From: Nostoc sp. GT001
Lineage (GTDB): Bacteria > Cyanobacteriota > Cyanobacteriia > Cyanobacteriales > Nostocaceae
NCBI RefSeq assembly: GCF_030382115.1
Contig: NZ_JAUDRJ010000003.1
Span: 6,561,867-6,622,205, forward strand
DNA length: 60,339 nt
Direction of reading: 5' to 3'
Under the pieces are notes generated by a model, which was given only the letters and a program-made list of their open reading frames with translations, searched no databases and was not told where the DNA came from. This document shows positions 1 through 8,068 of the stretch, piece after piece (positions within the stretch are counted from its first letter, which is position 1; every line of letters begins with the position of its first letter). Position numbers and translations under genes: made by a program.

Positions 1-10
1 TTGAAAGCGA

Positions 11-58
11 GACCTTCACTAAGTTCACACCGAAAAGTGTAAACTTGGTGAGGTCTTT
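11..58 (+). terminator. Hairpin with T-run, probable terminator of an upstream gene
   Basis: Arms 11-30 and 37-55 pair almost completely (GACCT...AGGTC outside, AAGTT/AACTTG inside), the loop is short, and TTTT follows at 55-58. This is an intrinsic-terminator shape. It sits 53 nt before the GTG of the next gene, so it could instead attenuate that gene. I looked for the yybP-ykoY manganese riboswitch that precedes some transporters of this family and do not see its conserved core. Confidence 0.5.
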
Positions 59-110
59 TGGCTCTCATCAAGCTTCACATCGGTAAACGATTCTTCAGGA
101 GCTTGAGAGA

Positions 111-731
111 GTGTTAACAGCTTTTACCGCAGGTTTATTACTAATTACAGTTTCAGAACTAGGCGATAAAACGTTTTTTATCGCTGTAATTTTGGCAATG
201 CACCACCCGCGGCGGTTGGTATTTATAGGTGTGACAGCTGCTTTAGCCGCGATGACAATCCTTTCGGTGATATTTGGACAAGCGGTATCTTTTTTACCAA
301 AAGTTTTTATTCATTACGCTGAAATAGCTTTATTTATTGCCTTTGGTATCAAGCTGTTGTATGACGCTAGTAAGATGTCCAATGCTGCTTGTGATACAGA
401 AGTTGTACAAGAAGCGGAAGCTGCGGTGAAACAAGCAGATTTGCAGTTGCCAAAACAAAAGACTGGTTTGGCAATTGTCATAGAAGCCTTTGTGTTGACA
501 TTTATGGCAGAGTGGGGCGATCGCACCCAAATTGCCACTATTGCTCTAGCAGCAGGTAATAATCCGATTGGAGTGACAATAGGTGCAATTTTAGGACATG
601 CCATTTGTGCTGCGATCGCAGTTATCGGCGGCAAAATGATTGCCGGACGCATTTCTGAGCGTCAACTCACCCTGATTGGCGGATGCTTGTTTTTAGTCTT
701 TGGTATTGTTGCTGCCATTGAAGGAGCGTGA
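111..731 (+). CDS. GDT1/TMEM165 (UPF0016) family cation transporter
   Basis: This 206-residue membrane protein has the two inverted-repeat signatures of the UPF0016/GDT1 family: ELGDKT at residues 16-21 and EWGDRT at 134-139, each inside a hydrophobic helix, separated by a hydrophilic stretch at about 95-118. Family members form six-helix exchangers for Mn2+ and/or Ca2+; the Synechocystis member Mnx exports manganese from the cytoplasm. The acidic residues of the two motifs are the expected metal ligands and both are intact. The start is GTG at 111, with AGGAG at 97-101 as ribosome binding site. Substrate specificity cannot be read from sequence. Family assignment is firm; Mn2+ transport is inferred from the family. 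Confidence 0.9.
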   Translation: MLTAFTAGLLLITVSELGDKTFFIAVILAMHHPRRLVFIGVTAALAAMTILSVIFGQAVSFLPKVFIHYAEIALFIAFGIKLLYDASKMSNAACDTEVVQEAEAAVKQADLQLPKQKTGLAIVIEAFVLTFMAEWGDRTQIATIALAAGNNPIGVTIGAILGHAICAAIAVIGGKMIAGRISERQLTLIGGCLFLVFGIVAAIEGA

Positions 732-905
732 GGGGAAGAAGCAGGGGAGCATACTTCTCTACGAGAGGCTGCGCCAACGACTGCGCTCAGTAACCAGCGG
801 GGCAGGGGAGACAAGGGGGACAAGGGGGGACAAGTCTCTCCCTTATCTCCCCCCTCTTCCTTGTCTACCTTGTCTCTTCTCCATGCCCCATGCTCAACGC
901 CCCAT
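732..905. repeat. Purine/pyrimidine inverted repeat between convergent genes
   Basis: A G/A-rich arm (AGGGG, GGGGACAAGG repeats) is followed by a C/T-rich arm (CTCCCCCCTC, CCTTGTCT repeats), giving a long imperfect foldback. It separates two convergent genes and may end transcription from both sides. The same kind of sequence lies at 18369-18410 and, in frame, inside the ABC transporter gene at 19982-20090 and 20829-20936. Confidence 0.6.
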
Positions 906-910
906 ACCCA

Positions 911-1804
911 TTACTTAGGCGTACTTTCCGGTAAAGATGCGGGAGAGGTAGCAGATTTAGGAATGGGAGAAACCGTTCCTGCCTTCTTAATTTCGTCTCT
1001 GTACTGAGCAGGTGCTAAAGCTGCGGCACTATCAAACAAAGGTTTTGCATCTGCATCTTTGCCCTGTTGTTTCAAGAGCATCGCTTTTGCCACAACGGGG
1101 CGAAAATCCTTGGGATCTTTCTTAATTGCCTGGTCATAAACAGAGCTAGCTTGAGCATAACGTTTCTGGGAAGCATGAACAGAACCTAACAGCACCTGCA
1201 CCGCTACTATATCGACACTTCCAGGCTGAATTGTATTTGCTTGGGCTGCATTAGCGAGGGTTTCTTGCAACAAACCAATGGCTGCTTCGGGTCGTTGCTG
1301 ACTGATCAATAAAGCCACCATTCCTTGCAAAGCCTTCAAATCGCCTGGTTTCGTCGACAAAATCGAGCGATAAGCTTGAGCGGCTCCTTCGCGATCGCCA
1401 ATTTGCTGTTTGGCTTGAGCTAGTAACACTGAATATTCTGACTGTTCGGGATTCAGCTTGGCTAGCTTTTCTAAAGGTTCAATGACAACTTGGATATCAG
1501 CTGGTTTAACCTCACTTTTATCTTTTTGACTCAGTAATTGCAGCCGCGCCTGTAACAGACCCTTAAGCGCAGTCTGATTTTCTGGTTCCCTTTGCAAAAC
1601 CTGTTCATAACCCCGTGCTTCGTCTTCCAGTTTTGATTTTTGGTCAGCGGAGGTCAAACTGCCTCTAGTGCTAGCGGTATTTTGGTTTGAGGGTGGCGTA
1701 TTATTAAATGCTCCAATTATGGGAATCACCGAAACACCCACAAAAGCAAGAATTGCCACCGCTAAGACGACTTGAACTATCCAACGATTGCGCGGTTGAG
1801 ACAC
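911..1804 (-). CDS. Membrane-anchored tetratricopeptide repeat protein
   Basis: This 297-residue protein has one N-terminal hydrophobic anchor (about residues 9-32) after a short basic tail. Then come a low-complexity N/T/S linker and several TPR units (about 60-265), seen as the recurring Ala/Gly/Tyr spacing, for example AQAYRSILSTKPGDLKALQG and ASSVYDQAIKKDPKDFRPV. The C-terminus is Pro/Ser-rich. TPR arrays bind partner proteins; the anchor suggests that the array faces the periplasm or thylakoid lumen if the helix is an uncleaved signal anchor. The start is GTG at 1804, with GGAGA about 12 nt upstream. It is monocistronic. The partner is unknown. Confidence 0.8.
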   Translation of the reverse strand: MSQPRNRWIVQVVLAVAILAFVGVSVIPIIGAFNNTPPSNQNTASTRGSLTSADQKSKLEDEARGYEQVLQREPENQTALKGLLQARLQLLSQKDKSEVKPADIQVVIEPLEKLAKLNPEQSEYSVLLAQAKQQIGDREGAAQAYRSILSTKPGDLKALQGMVALLISQQRPEAAIGLLQETLANAAQANTIQPGSVDIVAVQVLLGSVHASQKRYAQASSVYDQAIKKDPKDFRPVVAKAMLLKQQGKDADAKPLFDSAAALAPAQYRDEIKKAGTVSPIPKSATSPASLPESTPK

Positions 1805-2182
1805 GGTTTTGTCTTTCTCCTAAATTTTAATGACATTATCATTTACACAAATCGTAAAGTTAAAAATTTCCAAAACTTTGCGGAATACCGCCAATTGCCT
1901 GTGAATTTTATAACAATTAACTATCCACACTGCTAAAGTAAGTGATGACTTTAGGAGGAGCCGTCAGAATTGTAGCTATGATATGCTTCCGAAACTAGTG
2001 TAAAGCCGCTAAATTAGACATTTAGTGTTTATACATTAAATTTAGCGCCTTTAGGATTGTATAGAGTACCCTAGTGTGATTTTGTGAAAAGCCAATATAC
2101 TTTCATCAGTCGCACAAATGCTCTTTCCAGCTGCCTTTGTAAAATCCCACAATGGGATGTGTCTCCGCCGCAAGGAGTTTTT
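1805..2182. other. Divergent intergenic region with a stem-loop
   Basis: This spacer separates the divergent TPR and basic-tail genes. A 9-bp inverted repeat (CGCTAAATT at 2007-2015, AATTTAGCG at 2039-2047) could form a hairpin in the leader of the rightward gene. AAGGAG at 2172-2177 is the ribosome binding site for the ATG at 2183. No other gene is visible. Confidence 0.45.
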
Positions 2183-3208
2183 ATGAATTCCGACCTGATG
2201 CCGTTGCCTGAATCTTCCAATTCTTCTGCCTCTAACCAGGGCCCAACTAACGTAGAGGCAGCCGCTAATGTTCATATAGCAGCCCAGTCCTCTAAACAAG
2301 TTGACAATTTGCCTGTCAACACCAGCGAGACTGACTCAAATGGGAACTTGATTAATCGCCAGCAACCGATTCCGCCTCCCAGTGAACCGATGCAGTATCG
2401 AGCGATCGGCTTAGTCCGGGGTCGCTATCATGCTAGCAGCGAACAATTTACTCAAGGTACGTTGCTGACTCCAGATGGTGTAGAACTCAATGCCGTCCTC
2501 CTAGGCCGGATTATGAGCTTAGTCAAGAATCATCTAGACTTAGAAAAAGAACACTTGTGGGTAGTATATCCACGTACTAGACAAGAAAATGATACCTTGC
2601 ACATCCAAATCGTCGGAGTTTGGGAACCAGAAAATCTGGCTAAAAACTCAACAGATGAGGACGAATCGGATTTGGAGTTGCAAGAGTTAGAGACACTCGA
2701 TGATGGCTTATCCGAAAACTCTGAACTAAATACAACTGCCCTGAAACCTTCATCAGAAGTTGCAGATGGTGGTTTTTCTGTTCGTGGTGAAGTAGTATAC
2801 CAATCTTTTGATGCTAAAAGCTTGGTAGTCAAAATTAGACAGGCTCCACGCAAATCAACTGACAAACCCAAATATTTTAAGTTGAAATTGAGGGGTGTGC
2901 TAACCACCAAAGCAGTGGGAAAATTTTGGGACTTCCAAGCCAAGCGGGAAGCAGACGTTTTGATAGTAGAAAAAGCCGAGGCGATCGCTGATTTGCCCAA
3001 AAAACGCAAACCACCATTTAAAGGTGGGCCTCGTGCTGGTATTGGTGGTGCTGGTGGTAGAAAACCATTCCCCCCCAGACGCACTGGCGAAACCCCTCGT
3101 CCCATCAAGAAAACAAGTACAGGCGGCGACCCTTCAGTGGTGTCAAAACCTATACCAAGAACACCCACTCCTAAACCCATCAAGCGACCGAAACCGACTC
3201 AAGAGTAG
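2183..3208 (+). CDS. Conserved cyanobacterial protein with basic Pro/Gly-rich tail
   Basis: I place the start at the ATG at 2183 because AAGGAG lies 5 nt upstream; an in-frame upstream codon at 2084 has no such signal. The 341-residue product has a Ser/Asn/Pro-rich N-terminus and a conserved-looking block at about residues 65-155 (RAIGLVRGRYHASSEQFTQG onward). An acidic stretch (DEDESDLELQELETLDDG) follows, then a second folded block ending near residue 275. The strongly basic tail is rich in K, R, P and G (KKRKPPFKGG, KPIKRPKPTQ). Tails of this kind often bind nucleic acid or are disordered. I do not recognise a named family and assign no function. Confidence 0.75.
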   Translation: MNSDLMPLPESSNSSASNQGPTNVEAAANVHIAAQSSKQVDNLPVNTSETDSNGNLINRQQPIPPPSEPMQYRAIGLVRGRYHASSEQFTQGTLLTPDGVELNAVLLGRIMSLVKNHLDLEKEHLWVVYPRTRQENDTLHIQIVGVWEPENLAKNSTDEDESDLELQELETLDDGLSENSELNTTALKPSSEVADGGFSVRGEVVYQSFDAKSLVVKIRQAPRKSTDKPKYFKLKLRGVLTTKAVGKFWDFQAKREADVLIVEKAEAIADLPKKRKPPFKGGPRAGIGGAGGRKPFPPRRTGETPRPIKKTSTGGDPSVVSKPIPRTPTPKPIKRPKPTQE

Positions 3209-3220
3209 GGTATGGGGAAA

Positions 3221-3296
3221 TTCAATTTTGGATTTTGGATTTTAGATTTTGGATTAAATTCCAATCTAAAATCCAAAATCTAAAATCTAAAATTCT
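3221..3296. repeat. AT-rich inverted repeat between convergent genes
   Basis: Tandem copies of the words ATTTTGG and ATTTTAG are followed by their inverse (CTAAAATCC, CCAAAATC), forming a long foldback between two convergent genes. It may serve as a bidirectional terminator. Spacers like this are common in Nostoc genomes. Confidence 0.6.
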
Positions 3297-3314
3297 TACT
3301 CCCCACTCCCCCAA

Positions 3315-4484
3315 TCAAAAATCCGTCCGACGGTCTTGGGGTAGAAAAGATCGCTCCATCGGAATTGGAGAAACTGGTTCTGTCAGGGTAAACGTACCTG
3401 CTTCGATCCACTTTTTCAACTCTAGGGCGACTTGCCTAGAAAAAAACAAACTCGCTAAGGGGGCAGAGCGTACTGCTTTGCCCTCTATAGTTATCCGCCC
3501 AGATTTGAGTTGGGCGTAACTCACCAAACCAAAGGTGGGACGGACACGCCGGGGAATGGAAAAATCTACTATTGGGGCTACTAAGTCTTGATCTTGGACG
3601 GCGCAGTGTTCAATTACTTGTTCATTTAATACAGGTAGTGGTACACCAACCCCTAACATTAATGAGGGGCCATAACTTTTGAAGTAACACCCCCGCACCC
3701 AATGAGCATCCATTTGCTTGGCATCACCAATTAAAGCTAAAGTGGCAGAAGGCCCAATCGGTGTACGATTAGCTAAACGCTTTTGTAAGGGGAAGTGCTG
3801 AGTGCCTTCCCAAGCGACATAGCCAATACCGCCGCCTAAAAAAATTCGAGTACCTATACCAACGAGTTGCAAATCGGGATCGTTGAGTAAGGGGGAAATC
3901 GCACCTGGGTTAGAATAAACCGCATTCCCCAGACGTGGTTGTAAAGGGCCGAGATATGTAAAGAGAGGGCGATCGCCACCATTGACACCAACAATAAAAT
4001 TTTGATAAAGATTGCGCGGATTAAATAAATAAAACTGATTAATTGTGTCACTGGTAATTGTAGTTTCAAAATTTGCTCTGGGGTAACAATCTGTTACTTG
4101 TCCTTGCGCTTTCACGTGTATAGATTTACCAGCGATCAAATCTTCGATTACATGACCGCCACCACGTTCTCGCACTTCTTCCCCGTCTGTCGTCTCCACA
4201 GCGCAACTCGCACCTAAATATAAATCTACTGCCCCAAAACCAGAGTATGCTGGTACACCATCTAACCAACAACGACGAATTTTTATTGGGGGATCGGTAT
4301 GTCCCAGATTGATAATTGCACCACTTGATTCCATCGGCTCAAAAGTACCAGTGGTAATTACATCGACTTCTTTAGCAGCTTTAGTAACACCGATTTCTAT
4401 AACTCGTGCTTTTAATTCTTCAGTTGTCAACACCACCGCACGTTGGCGCTTAATTTTCTCGTTAATTTCTGCAATTGTTCGCAT
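3315..4484 (-). CDS. HcyBio (DUF39/COG1900) family protein
   Basis: The product from the ATG at 4484 is 389 residues. It matches the family typified by Methanosarcina MA1821, which takes part in inserting sulfur to make homocysteine from aspartate semialdehyde. Family landmarks visible are TTGTFEPMESSGAIINLGHT (about 44-63), DPPIKIRRCW (64-73), GASCAVETTDGEE (91-103), TDCYPRANFE (131-140) and a glycine-rich FLGGGIGYVAWEGTQHF. Cysteines are at 72, 94 and 133. At residue 52 there is Glu where, as I recall, archaeal enzymes carry a conserved Cys. An upstream in-frame codon at 4604 adds 40 residues that do not look conserved, so I prefer 4484. The role in cyanobacteria is inferred, and the Cys change warns that it may differ. 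Confidence 0.75.
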   Translation of the reverse strand: MRTIAEINEKIKRQRAVVLTTEELKARVIEIGVTKAAKEVDVITTGTFEPMESSGAIINLGHTDPPIKIRRCWLDGVPAYSGFGAVDLYLGASCAVETTDGEEVRERGGGHVIEDLIAGKSIHVKAQGQVTDCYPRANFETTITSDTINQFYLFNPRNLYQNFIVGVNGGDRPLFTYLGPLQPRLGNAVYSNPGAISPLLNDPDLQLVGIGTRIFLGGGIGYVAWEGTQHFPLQKRLANRTPIGPSATLALIGDAKQMDAHWVRGCYFKSYGPSLMLGVGVPLPVLNEQVIEHCAVQDQDLVAPIVDFSIPRRVRPTFGLVSYAQLKSGRITIEGKAVRSAPLASLFFSRQVALELKKWIEAGTFTLTEPVSPIPMERSFLPQDRRTDF

Positions 4485-5094
4485 CTTATCAGTGCTTAGG
4501 CTTCCTGGTGAGTGGGAAATGGGGATTAGGGAGTAGGGAAAAGAAATTTTTATTGCTCTTTGTGAGCGCAGATGATCGAGACTATTGGATAATTTCATCT
4601 CCAAATGGCGATCGCCAATCTCTGCGCGACAGCTTACCCCGAATAAAGATAAATTCCAAAAAATAATTCAAGTATTGCAAAATTAAAATGATAGATTTTT
4701 TGGGGCAAACAAGCTGCCTGTATCCAAAATAGTTTTGATTCTACGTAAAATTACCATAAAAAAAGCCTTGCATTATCAATCAAATGTATGTATGGTTAGG
4801 ATTAAGTGGACTTACTGGACTTAAATAATTTTACGTCAACCGAAAGAAACATTTCTGGTTTTTGTAAAGCATTATAAGCCAACTAGTCAATCGCAAAGTG
4901 GGAGTTAATCGCAGATACTAGAAAGTTTTGAGAAGGTAGAAATTATTTAAGAGCATTAATAGAAGCGAAGTATAAGCAAAAATAAGTTGCTTTATGGCGG
5001 ACTTGTTCTGACTTCTACCTCCTCAAAGCAATTCTACTTATTGCTATTGATTTGATTGCTACATTTGACCCGATAATGAATTGAGTAAGAGGCA
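4485..5094. other. 610-bp divergent intergenic region with a perfect 11-bp inverted repeat
   Basis: The spacer is AT-rich and has no gene I can support. ACGTAAAATTA (4743-4753) is repeated in inverse at 4826-4836, enclosing 72 nt that contain two TGGACTTA-like words. This could be a foldback element or the stem of a small RNA; I see no promoter that decides between these. Confidence 0.35.
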
Positions 5095-5985
5095 ATGACT
5101 ACTTCAGAATTAGCTAATCTTGAGCAAAAAAAACAAAGTAAGATTTCCGATAGGATTGAAAATTTATCCTCTTCATCAGATGAAAAAAAGTTATTTAACC
5201 TGAAGGTAATAGAGTATTTATTACTTGCAGCTTTTGTCTCTGCTGGACTTTTTATTATTTTTCTTTCAGATGATAAAACAGTTGTAATTTCTGGAGCAGT
5301 ATCTCTAACTTTTTTGTTTTTTTTGTTGCTCATCAATAGACAAGTATATCAGAACTATAAGCAGGCCGCTTATAAATCTGAACTCACCAAAAAAGCTGAA
5401 ATTTATAGTTATTTATTGACCAATCCTAATTCCTGGGATAAAGATACACTGACTCTGACAAGAGGGAAAGCTTTACAATACAGCCAAGACTTAATTGACG
5501 ATTATAAAAGAATTAGGGGTTTATCAAGGAACCTTTACTATAGTTTGCAAATTGCGACAGTGATTTTATCAGGAGTCACACCGATTTTAGTTCTGGTAGA
5601 CAAATTAGAAGCAGGACAAGCATGGCTGAAGTGGCTCCCTGTGCTTTGCCCAGCTATTGCTTCTATAGTTGCTAGTATAGTTACCTCTTTTCCTTTTCAG
5701 AAGAATTCGCTTGCTGCTAATACAGCCGTTGAATTATTAGAAGCGGAACAAGAGAAATTTATATTGGGCGTGACTCCGCCTTATCGTTGTTATGATGTAT
5801 CTGACGAAACCCAACAGCAACAAAAGGCAAGTCAGGCATTAGAATATTTTATTGTTCAAGTGAACAATATTCATCTCAACCAATTGCAACAAACTAGTGA
5901 GACGCAATCAGAGAAGACAGAATCAGCTTCATCTAATGAGTCAAACAAAGCAGAAGCAGAGGTAACAAACCAGAACAAACAATAG
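5095..5985 (+). CDS. DUF4231 / SLATT-like four-helix membrane protein
   Basis: This 296-residue protein has two hydrophobic pairs: about residues 40-63 and 64-84, then about 150-170 and 183-203. They are separated by a charged helical segment holding YLLTNPNSWDKDTLTLTRG. The C-terminus (about 255-296) is hydrophilic, rich in Q, E, S and N, and probably disordered. The arrangement and the NLYYSLQIATVILSGVTPIL block resemble DUF4231, a family related to SLATT proteins, which are 2TM predicted pore-forming effectors tied to nucleotide-signalling defence systems. Here it stands alone: no nucleotidyltransferase or SLOG partner is adjacent. A strong terminator follows. The family call is moderate; a defence role is only a possibility. 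Confidence 0.65.
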   Translation: MTTSELANLEQKKQSKISDRIENLSSSSDEKKLFNLKVIEYLLLAAFVSAGLFIIFLSDDKTVVISGAVSLTFLFFLLLINRQVYQNYKQAAYKSELTKKAEIYSYLLTNPNSWDKDTLTLTRGKALQYSQDLIDDYKRIRGLSRNLYYSLQIATVILSGVTPILVLVDKLEAGQAWLKWLPVLCPAIASIVASIVTSFPFQKNSLAANTAVELLEAEQEKFILGVTPPYRCYDVSDETQQQQKASQALEYFIVQVNNIHLNQLQQTSETQSEKTESASSNESNKAEAEVTNQNKQ

Positions 5986-6060
5986 CGGATTAGTTAATTG
6001 TTTCCATGCTTATAGTTATTCTTTCAAATAGGATTTCTTCAGACTGACTCAAAAGTATGA

Positions 6061-6103
6061 GATTCCCAACTTTTTTAAGAAGTTGGGAATCTTATTGTTT
6101 TTG
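6061..6103 (+). terminator. Intrinsic terminator
   Basis: GATTCCCAACTT (6061-6072) pairs with AAGTTGGGAATC (6080-6091) and is followed by TTATTGTTTTT. It lies 75 nt after the DUF4231 stop codon. Confidence 0.8.
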
Positions 6104-6217
6104 CACTCCAGCACTCATTATCCCAATCGTTTCAAAATTTGCAATAATTCACATAACTCGTGTCATTGAGTTTTTTTACTTTCCAGGGATTATTGTTGCT
6201 ATCATCGTTTAAGGCAA

Positions 6218-6240
6218 GAGACGCGATGAATCGCCGTCTC
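6218..6240. repeat. Short palindromic interspersed element
   Basis: GAGACG-CGAT (6218-6227) pairs with ATCG-CCGTCTC (6230-6240). This hairpin is a common dispersed palindrome in Nostoc-type genomes. It lies in the 371-bp spacer between two convergent genes, which otherwise holds only the terminator at 6061. Confidence 0.6.
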
Positions 6241-6356
6241 TACAATAATTGGTCTTTCGTCTTGACGGCGATTTATAGCATCTTTGTTGATCTAAAATTT
6301 TCATCAAAAAACCTGAACCGAACTCTATTGCCGCATTAAAAGTCGAGTGACTAATC

Positions 6357-7502
6357 TTATTTTTTCAAGATATCATCATCAATCGGGGGATTCTCATTTA
6401 TATCTGGATTTTCTGCCGTCCAATTATCATCTGTTCTAGGAGATTCAGAAACTATTACAAACTCAGTCTCTTTTTTATGATTATTTCCCCATTCATCTAA
6501 AACATCTTTAATTAACACCTCTTGTAACCAAATCTTAGCGACAACAGTTAAAGGTAGTGCTAGAAATAATCCTAAAAAGCCAAAGAACGTGACGAAAAAT
6601 AGCTGGGCAATTAAGGTTATGGCTGGCAGTAATGAGACTTGATGCGCCATGACAACAGGCGTGATGAAATTACTCTCAATCTGTTGAATAATGAAGTAGA
6701 GAATCAAGACAGCGATCGCTTTCCAAGGTTCATCCAAGAAAGCGATCGCCATTGCTGGGATTACACTCATTGTTGGCCCCAGATTGGGAATCAAGTTAAA
6801 AAATCCCGCTAAAACCGATAAAGCAAGTGCTGCCTTGACATGCAAAATTGATAAGCCAATCAGACTCATCACCCCCACTACAAAGATGGCGATGAAAGCG
6901 CCTGTAATCCATCCTTCCAAAGAGACTTCACATTTATCTAAAATCCCATCTACCCGTCGCCGATAAAATGAAGGGAAAAGCCGGACAAATACTTTGCGAT
7001 AAGCAATTGGGTCGGCTAACATCATTCCTGTTAAAACCAACACTAGCAAAATCTTGAGGACGACTTCTAAAGAGCCAGATACAAAAGCAAAGGAGTTTCC
7101 CAGTAACCGATTAGCGAAGGGCTGTACTTGTTGAATGAGGCTATTGATATCTGGAATATAAGGAACTAACTGGTCAGGAATACGAGTTCTCAGGGCATCA
7201 AGCCAACTATTAAAGCGTCCAAACCCTTTAGGAACTTGATATGTTAGTTCTTGAAACTGCTGGGCAAATGGCGGCACAATTAGCCAGAAAAAACCCACGA
7301 CACCTGCGAAAAAAATAGCTACTGCTAGGAGTACGGCGAATCCCCGCCTCATCCCAAAGCTTTGGAAGCGTTTCGCTAGGCGATTTAAGGTGGTGGCTAA
7401 CACAACTGCGGCAAACATCAGCAAAAGCACTTCCCGAATTTGCCACAGGATGTATAAACAAAGAAGTATGGCGATTAAGCCGATCCATTGACCCAGGTTC
7501 AC
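6357..7502 (-). CDS. AI-2E family (PerM/UPF0118) transporter
   Basis: The 381-residue polytopic membrane protein has about seven to eight hydrophobic segments. It has the family's layout: an N-terminal helix pair, an amphipathic region with repeated VPFAQQF/ PQLVPYIPDI-like helices (about 80-130), and a C-terminal block with the typical GFFNLIPNLGPTMSVIPA and IESNFITPVVMAHQVSLLPA motifs (about 235-295). The tail is acidic and disordered. Family members are proposed exporters of AI-2-like signals or antiporters; no substrate is established for cyanobacterial members. The start is GTG at 7502. A small membrane protein gene lies 90 nt upstream on the same strand, so the two may be co-transcribed. 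Confidence 0.88.
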   Translation of the reverse strand: MNLGQWIGLIAILLCLYILWQIREVLLLMFAAVVLATTLNRLAKRFQSFGMRRGFAVLLAVAIFFAGVVGFFWLIVPPFAQQFQELTYQVPKGFGRFNSWLDALRTRIPDQLVPYIPDINSLIQQVQPFANRLLGNSFAFVSGSLEVVLKILLVLVLTGMMLADPIAYRKVFVRLFPSFYRRRVDGILDKCEVSLEGWITGAFIAIFVVGVMSLIGLSILHVKAALALSVLAGFFNLIPNLGPTMSVIPAMAIAFLDEPWKAIAVLILYFIIQQIESNFITPVVMAHQVSLLPAITLIAQLFFVTFFGFLGLFLALPLTVVAKIWLQEVLIKDVLDEWGNNHKKETEFVIVSESPRTDDNWTAENPDINENPPIDDDILKK

Positions 7503-7592
7503 AGGCTAACTCCCAACGGTTGGCAAGATGCAATTTTCTTGTAATTCAGCTAGGTTAGCTGATTTTAGGAACTTGTGCGTAAAACTATTGAG

Positions 7593-7784
7593 TTAATTTT
7601 GTTTTTGTGCTTGAAATCGCCACAGTAGAGCGATCGCTACGATCGCAATCGGCAAGAATACTATAATTAGCGCGTTGGTTGCTGTCGCCGGAATTGGTAG
7701 ACTTGGCCCTGCATACTTAATCAATACCGATAATAAAGCCGAGAGTAAAAGCAGTTTTAGAATTAATCCTAGTTGATTTTCCAT
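7593..7784 (-). CDS. Small two-helix membrane protein
   Basis: I start this at the ATG at 7784, giving 63 residues beginning MENQLGLILK. The longer frame from 7817 adds 11 residues with no ribosome site. Two hydrophobic helices (about residues 6-24 and 34-54) are joined by the loop KYAGPSLPIPAT, and the C-terminus is basic (WRFQAQKQN). It precedes the AI-2E-family gene on the same strand. I recognise it only as a conserved-looking cyanobacterial small membrane protein and assign no function. Confidence 0.6.
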   Translation of the reverse strand: MENQLGLILKLLLLSALLSVLIKYAGPSLPIPATATNALIIVFLPIAIVAIALLWRFQAQKQN

Positions 7785-8068
7785 AAAAGTACGGCAATAC
7801 AGATTTTTGTGGTACATACAAATTTACGCTGTACCGTGTAGTTTCTAGAATAAACCCACAGATACAATCCTTGTAGTTTTCACAAAAATATAATTTATAT
7901 TACCTATCAGAAGCGAAGGATGTGAGGCGCGATCGCTATTACAAGTTGTTAGTGCTGCCTGAACCTCAGACAGCACATTATACACTATTAAAGCTTTACA
8001 GAAAGTAACCAAAGCAACCTTTGAGTAATTTAAACTAAGCACAAAGAAATGCAGAGTTTTAGTAAGCT

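Noticed and set aside
1..110. yybP-ykoY manganese riboswitch before the GDT1-family gene
   Set aside because: The sequence forms one simple terminator-like hairpin and lacks the conserved riboswitch core.
7845..8042. 65-codon minus-strand frame between the small membrane protein and the glycosyltransferase
   Set aside because: No ribosome site, mixed composition, and no domain or conserved look.
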